A stretch of 64,000 bases of DNA from Ruminococcaceae bacterium UBA5891 (lineage in GTDB: Bacteria > Bacillota > Clostridia > Oscillospirales > Acutalibacteraceae), in NCBI GenBank assembly GCA_002431945.1, contig DJET01000054.1, forward strand, positions 38,273 to 102,272, in the 5' to 3' direction. The stretch's first letter is position 1. Every line of letters starts with the position of its first letter. Both the position numbers and the translations under genes were made by a program. Below the pieces are notes generated by a model, which ran no database searches, was not told the DNA's origin, and saw nothing but the letters and a program-made list of their open reading frames with translations. Below are positions 37,301 through 45,529 of the stretch, piece after piece.

Positions 37301-38274
37301 TCTGCAACACAAACACGACCTATCGTGATTACGCAATCGTTATTACGGATGTTAAGGATAAGAACAGAGAGTTTGCGGTTATTCCGTATATGACCTATGA
37401 CAATATAACCGTATACGGAACAATGGAAGTAAGATCGTATAACGATGCTGCGGAGTACAGCAATATCGGCTGTGAAATATACGATTCCTCTGTACTGGGA
37501 AACGCTAAAAGCTTAGATTGCGGTCTGCGCCTGAATTTCAGCGATGATTTTAACGGCGACGCTATTAACAATGAGCATTTCAAAACTAATACAGATAATT
37601 CGAAAAATTCAGCGGATCGCGTATCTGTCGGCGGAGGAAAGGCGAGCCTTTCTATAACCGGTTCGGATTATAACAGCGCAATGAGCGGGAATTTAACTTC
37701 TTATTGGAGATATACATTCTCGGCAGATTCCTATGTTGAATTGCGTGCCAAATTGCCGATGCAGGAAGGCAGGTCTAATTCATTTTGGGCAAAATCCGTT
37801 AAAAAAGACGGTATTCTTATTGAATATGATATGTTTGAAACCTTTGGCTCTACAAATACCATTCAGGCAAATATTCATATTTGGGATGAAAACAAAAAAG
37901 GAACCGATCAATTTCATTATTCGCTGGATTTGACATCGCAAAGCGCTGGAAATTATGTTGAGGCAAATCGGCGTCAGCATACCATTGACAGTTCAAGCTA
38001 TCATACATTCGGAATACGCCGAACGAAAAATGCCATTACATTTTACTGCGATGGAGAAGCATATTTCACCTATGATTTGAATAAGCTTTTTGAAAATTAC
38101 GGAGTTCCGGAAAGCTATCGGAAATATTTTGACCAAGATGCGTATATGATAATTGGCGACGGTGCTTTAAAAACCGCAACAGCCGAACAGGTTTCAGCAA
38201 TGACAAAGGTAACCTATGATGTTGACTATGTTAAGGGATATTACAACTTCGGCTCAAGGTATGCTGCCGCTTAG
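34315..38274 (+). CDS. Secreted multidomain GH16 enzyme with three CBM-like/InlB-type units
   Basis: This 1319-residue protein has a signal peptide at 1-36. Three CBM-like plus InlB-type units follow (about 38-288, 288-550, 550-828), built like those of 28605-32618, and then a beta-rich linker region (828-1065). The C-terminal GH16 domain (about 1068-1313) has the signature IEYDMFETFG, with Glu 1170, Asp 1172 and Glu 1175 in the right spacing, so catalysis looks intact. There is no membrane anchor or sortase motif, so it is either released or held by its binding units. AAGGAGG precedes the ATG. It probably hydrolyses the same polysaccharide as the GH16 lipoprotein. Confidence 0.85.
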   Translation: MRNILKRKLLGSLLAAAMAVSCFSALLAVPATAQAEEREATYFEGFEDMDGYTYTSSQTIVRAYKGSATIDGETYHSGKGSVKLVPNTNATSKVMIRVRTGNGQLQLANGNRYHMSFYYKSNSTSSWNLCYAVGLFKSDGLNDANVSDWSSYSVLEKYNNSYPRAIGAKADGWQRVDLVFTVSNATDTNKYLLLYVQPKNNATCYIDDISVTKIDNDDNAVIVNTPAGEKAVYGQTGNDYSALIDRKYNNQYLAGVYSDSSYSTKVSSTVFGDETTPVTSNIPTTVYAKYADRTEYDISFDDYADDYSIDRKYWAANQSSIELSTDKANSKAKSLKFTATTKNAKANVRLDMKTAKDIKLNVGTNYVVSFKYFIDNANNSEFYYNFALAPSTSVTNSQIGYGWQMINSTKPGGDGNYYWSSRKIEGKDADGWQTATVQFTARKGNDNPDILFMNLQGNTINSDLYIDDIKITELFDNEYAVIKNENNGNEPTVQIGYEGDSLSLETPVYEGSEFDGWYTDSALTTELTATKFGADETPVTSYVPFTAYAKWKVRTFAKFDFDNYAEGYSPSHYESGNSNSRAKMEFALTDEKSYVEGGKALKFQAAEYSDPTTPKVSAANVRLDMKTANDASVTNGDTYLITFKYFVGSNSSMEWYYNFAVRSDASSNLNSNTEKSMGMQMLGNPNDNGQTYGSSKPLSGTSDDGWQTAVCQFTADTTAANGNKLFLYVQGNKVSANVPLYIDDIVVTKLYDGEYAAQIIKNNGEEKVVCYGSEGEVLPLETPVRAHYDFTGWYTDSDCTTKFGATTFGSGSTPLVNNIPFAIYAGWEEATNYIKIDDGIQNGSLTVDYEKEIINVNANNGYQLVPGSLKFKFNYGGKDYIKPVTDPVANDENAYSFAVLLNDEVRVGTIVVTAKFAKKQDIAGAAVASALRKANATQTEGIRFLNRFYASEATLKAASFGAIVTPYDNIEALGITKVTLDNLNEVKGENITANKFCNTNTTYRDYAIVITDVKDKNREFAVIPYMTYDNITVYGTMEVRSYNDAAEYSNIGCEIYDSSVLGNAKSLDCGLRLNFSDDFNGDAINNEHFKTNTDNSKNSADRVSVGGGKASLSITGSDYNSAMSGNLTSYWRYTFSADSYVELRAKLPMQEGRSNSFWAKSVKKDGILIEYDMFETFGSTNTIQANIHIWDENKKGTDQFHYSLDLTSQSAGNYVEANRRQHTIDSSSYHTFGIRRTKNAITFYCDGEAYFTYDLNKLFENYGVPESYRKYFDQDAYMIIGDGALKTATAEQVSAMTKVTYDVDYVKGYYNFGSRYAAA

Positions 38275-38371
38275 AACCTCGGCACATTAAGAAAAAGCGT
38301 GGCTTATAATAGTATTTCGGCAGATGGGAGTATTTGATAAGCTGCGGCAAATCAAGGAAATAATAGGACAT

Positions 38372-38407
38372 GTATACTCTGCCGCCGATGCCGGCGACAG
38401 AGTATAC
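38372..38407 (+). other. Inverted repeat in intergenic region
   Basis: GTATACTCTG (38372-38381) and CAGAGTATAC (38398-38407) form a perfect 10-bp stem with a GC-rich loop. It lies in the 174-bp gap before the GH3 gene, with a -10-like TATAAT downstream at 38428-38433. It may be an operator or an mRNA hairpin. No T-run follows. Confidence 0.55.
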
Positions 38408-38448
38408 GCATTTATAAAGTAAAATTATATAATAATCGGAGAGATATT

Positions 38449-40038
38449 ATGTATAAAGAAATTATTGCAAAAATGAGTCTGCGTGAAAAAATTCAGCAAA
38501 CGGTTGTTGTTTTAATGGAAAAGGGAAAAAAGATTGAATTTTCTCCCGGAGCCGCATTTTTCTTCGGTCAGATAATAACCGAGGCGGACGAAACCGGTAT
38601 AAGCGAGCTGCGCGGGTATGTAAAGGAGCTTTATGATTCCTGCGAAATACCGCCGCTTATTACCTCGGATTTTGAAAACGGCTGCGGCAGTATGGTTAAG
38701 GGGCTTACCCCGCTGCCGTATATGATGAGCCTTGGCGCAACGGACGATGAAAGTCTTGCGTATGATTACGGCAGGGCTACTGCGTTAGAGGCAAGAACGG
38801 TTGGTGCGAACTGGACATTTTCGCCTGTGTGCGACCTGAATATGAATTTCAGAAATCCGCTTGTTAATAACCGTTCCCTTACCGATAACCCCGAGCTTGC
38901 CTGCAAAATGCTGCCGAATGTTATTCGCGGTATGCAGGACGGCGGAATTGCCGCCTGCGCAAAGCATTTCCCCGGTGACGGCGTTGATTACAGAGATCAG
39001 CACCTAACCACAACCGCAAATTCGCTTTCGCTTGAGGAGTGGAAAAACAGCTTCGGAAGGGTTTATAGAAAGCTCTTTGAAAACGGCGTTATGTCGGTTA
39101 TGGCGGGGCATATAGCATTTCCCGCTTATCCGCAAAAGCTTTCTGAGAAATTCGGTATGCCGCTGCCCGCAACCCTTAATAAAGCGCTTATTACCGATTT
39201 GCTTAAAGGCGAGCTTGGATTTAAGGGAATTGTTGTAACCGATGCTTTGGATATGGGCGGCTATGCCGGTTGGTACGATACAAGGGAGCAATCGGAAATA
39301 GAGTCGTTTAAAGCCGGCTGTGATATGATGCTTTGGCCGAGTGAAACTTATGTTGATAATCTTGAAAGGGCAATTAAAAACGGCGAGGTCTCAGAGGAAA
39401 GGCTTAACGACGCGGTTACGCGCATACTGAGCGTAAAGGAAAGACTCGGTTTGTTAAGCGATAATTATAACCCGTTTTACGATTTAACCGAAACGGATAA
39501 GGCTTTCGTTAAAGAAACGCAAAGTAAATGCGCCGAAAAGTGCATTACCCTTATATGCGATAAAGAAAAGCATTTCCCGATTGACGCGAAAAAGGTGCGC
39601 AAAATAGGAATAAATGTTATTACCGAGCACCCGCCCGTAAAGGAAGAGGCACTTGCACTAAAAAGGGAATTTGAAAAGCGCGGTTTTGAAGTTAATTATA
39701 CAGATACTGGATTTTATGGAAATGAAAAGCTTTATAATTTTTATGCGGAAAACGATTTAATAATTTACGCTTTCTTTTCGCGCCCGTTCAGACCTATGGG
39801 ATTTATTGACTTTATTTCGGGCAGAGCGGTTCAAATAAAAAATGCTTTTTGCCCGCCTAATGCTATGGAGAAAACCGCATTTGTAAGCTTTGGCTCGCCG
39901 TATATAGGCAAACAGTATTTTCAGCGAGCCGGAACATATGTCAACGCATACTCTATGCTTGAATGCGAGGCGGTTGCCTTTGTAAAGGCGGCATGCGGAG
40001 AAATTGAATTCAGTGGAAAATCTCCGGTGGAAATATAA
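38449..40038 (+). CDS. GH3 glycoside hydrolase (NagZ-like N-terminal domain)
   Basis: This 529-residue protein is built around a GH3 TIM barrel (about 1-345). KHFPGDGVDYRDQH near residue 170 matches the loop that carries the acid/base His or Asp of the NagZ branch, and VVTDALDMGG near residue 262 carries the nucleophile Asp. A reduced C-terminal domain follows (about 365-525). There is no signal peptide. It would cleave terminal beta-sugars, possibly N-acetylhexosamine, from imported oligosaccharides. It follows a promoter-like stretch and opens the last catabolic group. Confidence 0.88.
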   Translation: MYKEIIAKMSLREKIQQTVVVLMEKGKKIEFSPGAAFFFGQIITEADETGISELRGYVKELYDSCEIPPLITSDFENGCGSMVKGLTPLPYMMSLGATDDESLAYDYGRATALEARTVGANWTFSPVCDLNMNFRNPLVNNRSLTDNPELACKMLPNVIRGMQDGGIAACAKHFPGDGVDYRDQHLTTTANSLSLEEWKNSFGRVYRKLFENGVMSVMAGHIAFPAYPQKLSEKFGMPLPATLNKALITDLLKGELGFKGIVVTDALDMGGYAGWYDTREQSEIESFKAGCDMMLWPSETYVDNLERAIKNGEVSEERLNDAVTRILSVKERLGLLSDNYNPFYDLTETDKAFVKETQSKCAEKCITLICDKEKHFPIDAKKVRKIGINVITEHPPVKEEALALKREFEKRGFEVNYTDTGFYGNEKLYNFYAENDLIIYAFFSRPFRPMGFIDFISGRAVQIKNAFCPPNAMEKTAFVSFGSPYIGKQYFQRAGTYVNAYSMLECEAVAFVKAACGEIEFSGKSPVEI

Positions 40039-40059
40039 TAAAAATAAAGGTGATAGAAA

Positions 40060-41064
40060 ATGATAACAAAATTAAGAGGCCCCGAAAATATAATGCACAG
40101 ATATAAGGAAAATCCGATTATAGCCGTTGAGGATTTTCCTGTGCCGGCACACGCCGTATTTAATTGCGGGCAAACAATGTATAATGGGCAGACCATTTTG
40201 CTTATAGCAGCCTATTACAAAGAGGCAAGACTAAACGGCAGTAAAACGGGAATACATATTGCAAGAAGTGACGACGGTATTCATTTTGGAATTGAAAAAG
40301 AGCCGTTTTGCGATAAAAGAAACTGGGCAGGGGAGTGTCCCGGAAACTTTGATTGCTGGGTAATTGACCCGCGTATTACAAAAATAGGCGATACATATTA
40401 CATTGTAAGACCTGCACAGGTTTCAAACGTAGGACCTGCGGCAGTTCTCGAAAAAACAAAGGATTTTAAAACCTGCGAATTTGTTGATTGTATAGCGCTT
40501 CCGTCTAACAGAGTGCCGTGCCTTTTCCCCGAAAAGGTAGGCGATTACTATGTAAGGCTTGACAGGCCTTATAATTTACACGAAAAGGAAGAGCCGGAGT
40601 GTATTCCCGATACTGAAAAGCTGACGGCGGGAATTTGGATTTCATATTCGCCTGATCTGATATTTTGGGGAAAGCACCGTCCGCTCATTTTCCCCGAATC
40701 CATTTCAAAATATGCAAACTGGAAGATGGGGCCTACTCCTCCGATAAAAACCAAAGACGGCTGGCTTGAAATAATACACGGCGTATATAAAGAAAACGGT
40801 GATTTTTGTTATTCAATCGGCGCAATGCTTTTAGACCTTGATGACCCGCAGAAAATAATCGGCGTGACTGAAAATTGGATTTTAACTCCTACAGAACCTT
40901 ATGAAACAAGCGGCAGAGTAGAAAATGTTGTATTCCCGTGCGGCGCGATAGCTGACATTGAAACAGATACCTTACGCATATATTACGGTGCTGCCGATAC
41001 CTGCATAGGATTAGCAACCGGCAAGATGAGCGAGATTATTAAAGCCTGTAAAAAGGGTAAATGA
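40060..41064 (+). CDS. GH130-like glycoside phosphorylase/hydrolase (second copy)
   Basis: This 334-residue propeller-type protein is close to the one at 7779-8726. It shares FNCGQTMY, GNFDCWVIDPRITKIGDTYYIVRP, DFKTCEFVDCIALPSNRVPCLFPEK and a matching C-terminus. It has an insert around residues 172-190 (HEKEEPECIPDTEKLT) that the first copy lacks. AAAGGTGAT precedes ATG 40060. It is cytoplasmic. Two copies in one locus suggest either linkage-specific paralogues or differential control. Confidence 0.78.
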   Translation: MITKLRGPENIMHRYKENPIIAVEDFPVPAHAVFNCGQTMYNGQTILLIAAYYKEARLNGSKTGIHIARSDDGIHFGIEKEPFCDKRNWAGECPGNFDCWVIDPRITKIGDTYYIVRPAQVSNVGPAAVLEKTKDFKTCEFVDCIALPSNRVPCLFPEKVGDYYVRLDRPYNLHEKEEPECIPDTEKLTAGIWISYSPDLIFWGKHRPLIFPESISKYANWKMGPTPPIKTKDGWLEIIHGVYKENGDFCYSIGAMLLDLDDPQKIIGVTENWILTPTEPYETSGRVENVVFPCGAIADIETDTLRIYYGAADTCIGLATGKMSEIIKACKKGK

Positions 41065-41093
41065 AAATGCTGTTATAAAGGTGAGTGAAAATT

Positions 41094-42038
41094 ATGTCAA
41101 GAGTAAAATTGTGTGTATTTTCGGATTATCACTACTGCCCGGCTTTGTATCCGCAGGATCAAAGAGGGCTTGATACAATAATAGAAAGAGCGCATACGGC
41201 TGATGCCGATGTTATTTTGGAGTGCGGCGATTTAGCCGCTGACGCAACAAAGAACGACGGCTTTTTGCAAAAATTTCTTAATAATAAATACGGTATAAAA
41301 ACTACCTTTTGTTATGGAAATCACGAGCTTGAACAGGTCGATTCATTAGAGCTTTTAAATAAGGCTTACGGTGTAGACAACAGCTATTTTTACAGAGATA
41401 TGTTCGGATTCAGATTTATAACTATAGATACCAACTTTTGGTATGACGATGACGGAACATTCTATCATTATCCCGGCAGAGGGGTAGGAAGTCCTAAAGG
41501 CTGGAGCTACGACCAAAATATGTTGGGAGAAAAACAGCTTGAATGGTTAAGTGAAAGTATAGATAAATCTGAACTTCCGTGTATAATCATCGGACACAAC
41601 CCTATGGAAAAATCCGATAAAGACGAGCATAAAAGATTTATGAAAATACTGCGTGAGGCGAACGAAAAAACGCCGGGTAAGGTTCTTGTATATTTCAGCG
41701 GGCATACGCATCGAAATCATATGGAAGTAGTTGACAATGTTCTGCATTTCAATATAAACGCTACATATAACGGTGAATGGCGTCCTACAAAGCATAACCT
41801 TTTCCCGAAAGATTTTACCGAAGGTCATGCAATGGCGGCAAACTGCTCTATATTTAAAGACCCGCTTTCGGCAATAGTAACTGTTGAGGATAACGGGCAT
41901 ATAAAAATTGAGGGAATGGAAACAGAATATATGTATGGTGTAGCCCCCGAAATGTACGGCGGTCCTTTTAAGGCTCAATACGGTATATGCGAACCGCGAA
42001 TTTCAAGCGGAGAATTCTTTTTAAATGATAACAGGTAA
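41094..42038 (+). CDS. Calcineurin-like metallophosphoesterase
   Basis: This protein of about 314 residues has the metal motifs in order: FSDYHY, ECGDLAAD, GNHELE, IIGHNPM and FSGHTHRN. There is no signal peptide. ATG 41094 is chosen because AAAGGTGAG lies 8 nt ahead; a GTG at 41085 is the alternative. It sits inside the sugar locus, so its substrate may be a phosphorylated sugar or nucleotide-sugar, which is inference. Confidence 0.85.
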   Translation: MSRVKLCVFSDYHYCPALYPQDQRGLDTIIERAHTADADVILECGDLAADATKNDGFLQKFLNNKYGIKTTFCYGNHELEQVDSLELLNKAYGVDNSYFYRDMFGFRFITIDTNFWYDDDGTFYHYPGRGVGSPKGWSYDQNMLGEKQLEWLSESIDKSELPCIIIGHNPMEKSDKDEHKRFMKILREANEKTPGKVLVYFSGHTHRNHMEVVDNVLHFNINATYNGEWRPTKHNLFPKDFTEGHAMAANCSIFKDPLSAIVTVEDNGHIKIEGMETEYMYGVAPEMYGGPFKAQYGICEPRISSGEFFLNDNR

Positions 42039-42082
42039 TCGGTTTATGAATGAAAACAAATAACTCGGAAAAGAGAGGTAAT

Positions 42083-43129
42083 ATGTGGCAGGGATATTGC
42101 TTAGAAGGTTTAAAAAATAAAGAAACGGATACCGAGTATTACGATATAAGAAAAGCACCGTTTAAAATATACGGGCTATATAATCCGAAAGAAAGCTTTC
42201 ACCGAATGCCTGATGATATTGCAAAAAGTGCAGGTGGTGCATACCCGCACTCTGCAAACAGCTCAGGGGGAAGAATAAGGTTTGTAACCGATTCGCCGTA
42301 TATAGCAATTAAAGTTAAGCACGGACCGTATAATAACGGCTCTCCGCATTTGTCGCGGCTTTCAAGCCTTGGCATTGACCTTTATGTAAGCAAAGACGGG
42401 AAGGAAACATATTTTGCAAGCTATTATCCGCCTATAGATAAAGAAGAGGAATGCGAGGGCATAAAGTATTTTAAAAATGCCGAGGAACGCGAAATAACAG
42501 TATATATGCCGACAGGTACCGAGATTTTCAAATTTGAAATCGGACTCAAAAAGGGCAGTACCTTATCCGAGCATAAGGAATATAAGCATAAAATGCCTGT
42601 GGTGTTTTACGGTTCATCCATAACTAACGGGTATGCTGCTTCAAGACCTGGAAATATGTATGAGGCGTTTATTTCAAGAAAGCTCGACTGTGATTTTATC
42701 AATTTAGGCTTTTCGGGAGCGGCTAAAGGTGAGCCGGTGCTTGCCGAGTATATAGCCGGGCTTAAAATGAGTGCGTTTGTTATGGATTATGACCACAACG
42801 CACCTAATGCCGAGCACCTTTTGAATACTCATAAGGCTTTTTTTGAGATAATAAGAAAAAAGCAACCCGATTTACCTGTAATCTTTGTAACAAAGCCGGA
42901 CGCGGGACTGGATGAGGAAAATCAGGCGCGGCGTGAGGCTATACTCGGTACATATATGTCCGCCAGACAAAGCGGAGATAAAAATGTATATTTTATTGAC
43001 GGTTATTCGCTTTTCCCTGACGCTGCACGACACGATTGTACGGTAGACGGCTGCCACCCGAATGATTTGGGAATGTATTTTATGGCAGAGAGAATAGGCG
43101 GAGTTTTAGCTTATATTATGAGAAAATAA
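42083..43129 (+). CDS. Two-domain SGNH esterase (GxDLY-type N-domain)
   Basis: This protein of about 348 residues has an N-terminal beta-sandwich domain (1-175, with LGIDLYV near residue 100). A C-terminal SGNH domain follows with YGSSITNGY (nucleophile Ser), NLGFSGAAKGE and VDGCHPNDLG (Asp and His). This is the layout of acetyl esterases acting on glycans. There is no signal peptide. ATG 42083 follows AGAGAGGTAAT. It could remove acetyl groups from oligosaccharides before glycosidase action. Confidence 0.85.
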   Translation: MWQGYCLEGLKNKETDTEYYDIRKAPFKIYGLYNPKESFHRMPDDIAKSAGGAYPHSANSSGGRIRFVTDSPYIAIKVKHGPYNNGSPHLSRLSSLGIDLYVSKDGKETYFASYYPPIDKEEECEGIKYFKNAEEREITVYMPTGTEIFKFEIGLKKGSTLSEHKEYKHKMPVVFYGSSITNGYAASRPGNMYEAFISRKLDCDFINLGFSGAAKGEPVLAEYIAGLKMSAFVMDYDHNAPNAEHLLNTHKAFFEIIRKKQPDLPVIFVTKPDAGLDEENQARREAILGTYMSARQSGDKNVYFIDGYSLFPDAARHDCTVDGCHPNDLGMYFMAERIGGVLAYIMRK

Positions 43130-43418
43130 TTTTTTTGAGATCTTTATGTGACGAAATTCGGAAAAATTTGTACGAAGGTAAAACGAAATATATATTATTA
43201 AAAATAACGCTACAGAATTTGCCGAAATGTCCCTAAATTTTGCGCAGGAATGCTGCATGTAGGGTTGTAAATATGGGGTTAGGGCGATATGACCGTAAGC
43301 TTTACAATGAACCCGCTGATTATTTTTTGTCGCAGATAGGTCGCGCATAATGGGTAAAACTGTAGATATATATGAATATTTGAAAAAATAAGATATCGCG
43401 AAATGAGGAATGTAAGCT
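43130..43418. other. Intergenic region without a clear feature
   Basis: In these 289 bases I see no gene, terminator or convincing promoter. GAGGAATG near its right end is the ribosome binding site for the PfkB gene. A 13-codon frame near 43350 has no ribosome binding site and is probably chance. Confidence 0.5.
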
Positions 43419-44318
43419 TTGGAAATACTTAATTTTGGCTCTTGTAATATTGACTTTGTATATAAAGTTGAGAATTTTGTAAGAGCAGGGGAAACTATAT
43501 CCGCGTTGTCAACCGCCGAGCATCCGGGCGGCAAGGGCTTAAATCAGGCGGTTGCCGCCGCAAGAGCCGGTGGAAGCGTGTTTTTTGCCGGAAATATAGG
43601 CGAGGACGGGCTGTTCTTAAAGGAACTGCTTGAAAGCAGCGGAGCCGATACAAAATATCTTAAAATAAACAAAACAAGAACCGGTAACGCCATTATCCAG
43701 ATAGATAAAAGCGGAGAAAACTGTATAATAGTTTCCGCGGGTGCAAACGCACTGCTTGACGAAGCTTATATAAAAAGCGTAACGGCTGATTTTTCACTCG
43801 GTGATATTTGTATGCTGCAAAATGAAACCCCGTGTACCGACTGTATAATAAAGCAGGCTAAGGCGTGCGGAATGACGGTTATATGGAATCCTTCGCCTAT
43901 GAATGAAAAGATTACGGATAATGCGATAGGAATGTGCGATTACATTATTGTAAACAAAACCGAGGGCGGAGCGCTTACAGGCAAAGAAGAGGCTGAGGAC
44001 ATTTTAAAGGCAATGCTTAAAAAGTATCCGCACACAAAAACAGTGCTTACTTTAGGAAAAAACGGCAGCATTTACAGCGACGGTACAGTTATGGTAAAGC
44101 AGCCGTCATTTAAGGCGGAGCCTGTGGATACTACGGGTGCCGGCGATACCTTTACAGGGTATTTCGCCGCAATGATAAGCAATGGAAAAACTGCCGCTGA
44201 GGCCTTGAAAATCGCTTCTGCCGCAGCGGCATTAGCTACCGAAAAGCAGGGCGCCGCAAGTTCTATTCCGACAATAGAAGAAACACTTAAAAAAACTGGG
44301 GACATAGATAATGGCTAA
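43419..44318 (+). CDS. PfkB-family carbohydrate kinase (ribokinase-like)
   Basis: This 299-residue protein has both PfkB signatures: HPGGKGLNQAVAAARAG near residue 30 and DTTGAGDTFTGYFAA near residue 230 with the catalytic Asp. The start is TTG 43419 behind GAGGAATG. It overlaps the nucleoside hydrolase gene by 8 nt, which would make sense if it phosphorylates ribose released by that enzyme. A 2-keto-3-deoxy-gluconate or galactonate kinase role is the alternative, given the dehydratase and the aldolase remnant in this locus. Confidence 0.85.
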   Translation: MEILNFGSCNIDFVYKVENFVRAGETISALSTAEHPGGKGLNQAVAAARAGGSVFFAGNIGEDGLFLKELLESSGADTKYLKINKTRTGNAIIQIDKSGENCIIVSAGANALLDEAYIKSVTADFSLGDICMLQNETPCTDCIIKQAKACGMTVIWNPSPMNEKITDNAIGMCDYIIVNKTEGGALTGKEEAEDILKAMLKKYPHTKTVLTLGKNGSIYSDGTVMVKQPSFKAEPVDTTGAGDTFTGYFAAMISNGKTAAEALKIASAAAALATEKQGAASSIPTIEETLKKTGDIDNG

Positions 44319-45255
44319 GAAAGTTATATTTGATACAGATATAGGTTGGGACTGTGATGACGCGGGAGCACTTGCACTTATTCACTCATTGTGTAATATG
44401 GGAGAGGCTGAGCTTCTTGCCTGTACCGCAACCTATGCAGATAAGTATGTTGCCGGATGCATAGACGCCATAAATAATTTTTACGGCCGCAGAGTGCCTG
44501 TGGGAATTTGTTATGCCAAACCTTCAAATTTTTCTGAGAAAAAAACGGGATACTGCGGTTATGCAAAGGCAATTTGCGAAAAGTTCGATAATAATTACAG
44601 AACCAACCGTCCGGAAGATAGCTTAAAGCTTATAAGAAGAGTTCTCTCATGTGCGGAGGATAAAAGTGTTACGGTAATTGCCACGGGAACGCTCAGTTGT
44701 TTAGCCCAACTTGTTTTAAGCGGAGGAGATGAGATATCCGACCTTTCAGGCAGAGAGCTTATCAATAAAAAAATTGAGCGAACTGTAGTTATGGGCGGCA
44801 GATTTAAAGAAACATGGCCTATGCCGATTATGGAGAGCGGTGTTGGTGAGTTGATTGCGGAATATAATATTAAAGGCGATTTGGAAGCTTCAAAAACCGT
44901 CTGCGATTTATGGCCGGGTGAATTGATTTTTTCAAGCTATGAAATCGGTAATTATTGCATTACTTTGAAAAATCTCAAATATGATGAAACAAATCCTAAC
45001 CCTATTGCTTTGGCATATAAGCTTTTCGGTAGGCCTGAGGGACGGGAAAGTTGGGACCCCACAACAGCATTGTACGCAATACGCCCGGATTTCGGATATT
45101 ACTATTTGCATCCGTTCGGTAAAATATCCGTTTCAGAGGACGGAATTACCACCTGGGAAAAATCTGAGAAATTCCGCCACTCGTATCTTATACCGCGATT
45201 GAATTATAAGGACATAGAAAAAACAATCGATTCTGTTATAGATTTTCAATTTTAA
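44311..45255 (+). CDS. Nucleoside hydrolase-family protein
   Basis: This 314-residue protein has the N-terminal calcium and substrate motif FDTDIGWDCDDAGALALI, a middle TVVMGGRF block and WDPTTALYA near residue 250, all typical of the IunH/RihA superfamily. It is cytoplasmic. It would hydrolyse an N-glycosidic bond to give ribose and a base. It overlaps the kinase gene upstream. Some members act on other N-glycosides, so nucleoside specificity is not certain. Confidence 0.82.
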   Translation: MAKKVIFDTDIGWDCDDAGALALIHSLCNMGEAELLACTATYADKYVAGCIDAINNFYGRRVPVGICYAKPSNFSEKKTGYCGYAKAICEKFDNNYRTNRPEDSLKLIRRVLSCAEDKSVTVIATGTLSCLAQLVLSGGDEISDLSGRELINKKIERTVVMGGRFKETWPMPIMESGVGELIAEYNIKGDLEASKTVCDLWPGELIFSSYEIGNYCITLKNLKYDETNPNPIALAYKLFGRPEGRESWDPTTALYAIRPDFGYYYLHPFGKISVSEDGITTWEKSEKFRHSYLIPRLNYKDIEKTIDSVIDFQF

Positions 45256-45267
45256 GAGGTTATATAT

Positions 45268-45474
45268 ATCGAAATAGACGATCTGTATAAGGTCAACGCG
45301 GTTTTATCAAGGCTGCGCGAGGTAATTCCCGAAAGCTTTACTTACCAGATATTTGCCCCGAAGTCTGAGAAAAACGGGAATATAGGTATGAATATTGTAA
45401 TAGATAAGCGGATTGATTTTGATATTTCATCGCTTTGCAATATTGAAAATGTGGCGTATGCAGTAGAGGAATAG
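45268..45474 (+). CDS. Small hypothetical protein, apparent AUC or AUA start
   Basis: An uninterrupted frame after the stop of the previous gene reads (M)EIDDLYKVN and ends with NVAYAVEE, about 68 residues. Codon use resembles the neighbours. There is no ATG, GTG or TTG at its 5' end. AAGAGG (45254-45259) is 8 nt ahead of ATC 45268, and ATA 45262 is the other choice. It lies in the operon between the nucleoside hydrolase and the AraM-like gene. The sequence contains RLREVIPESF and a beta-strand-rich end. Its function is unknown. It might instead be the relic of a longer gene. Confidence 0.55.
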   Translation: MEIDDLYKVNAVLSRLREVIPESFTYQIFAPKSEKNGNIGMNIVIDKRIDFDISSLCNIENVAYAVEE

Positions 45475-45529
45475 ATTGTATAGATCTTTGAGAAAAGAAA
45501 GCGGAACATGGATTGAGGTAATTTAAAAT

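Noticed and set aside
28605..38274. Regular repeats considered as a CRISPR or DNA satellite
   Set aside because: They are long protein-coding domain repeats of about 750-800 bp, not short direct repeats with spacers. No CRISPR array or cas gene was seen anywhere in the window.
43346..43391. 13-codon frame before the PfkB gene
   Set aside because: There is no ribosome binding site and no coding signal.
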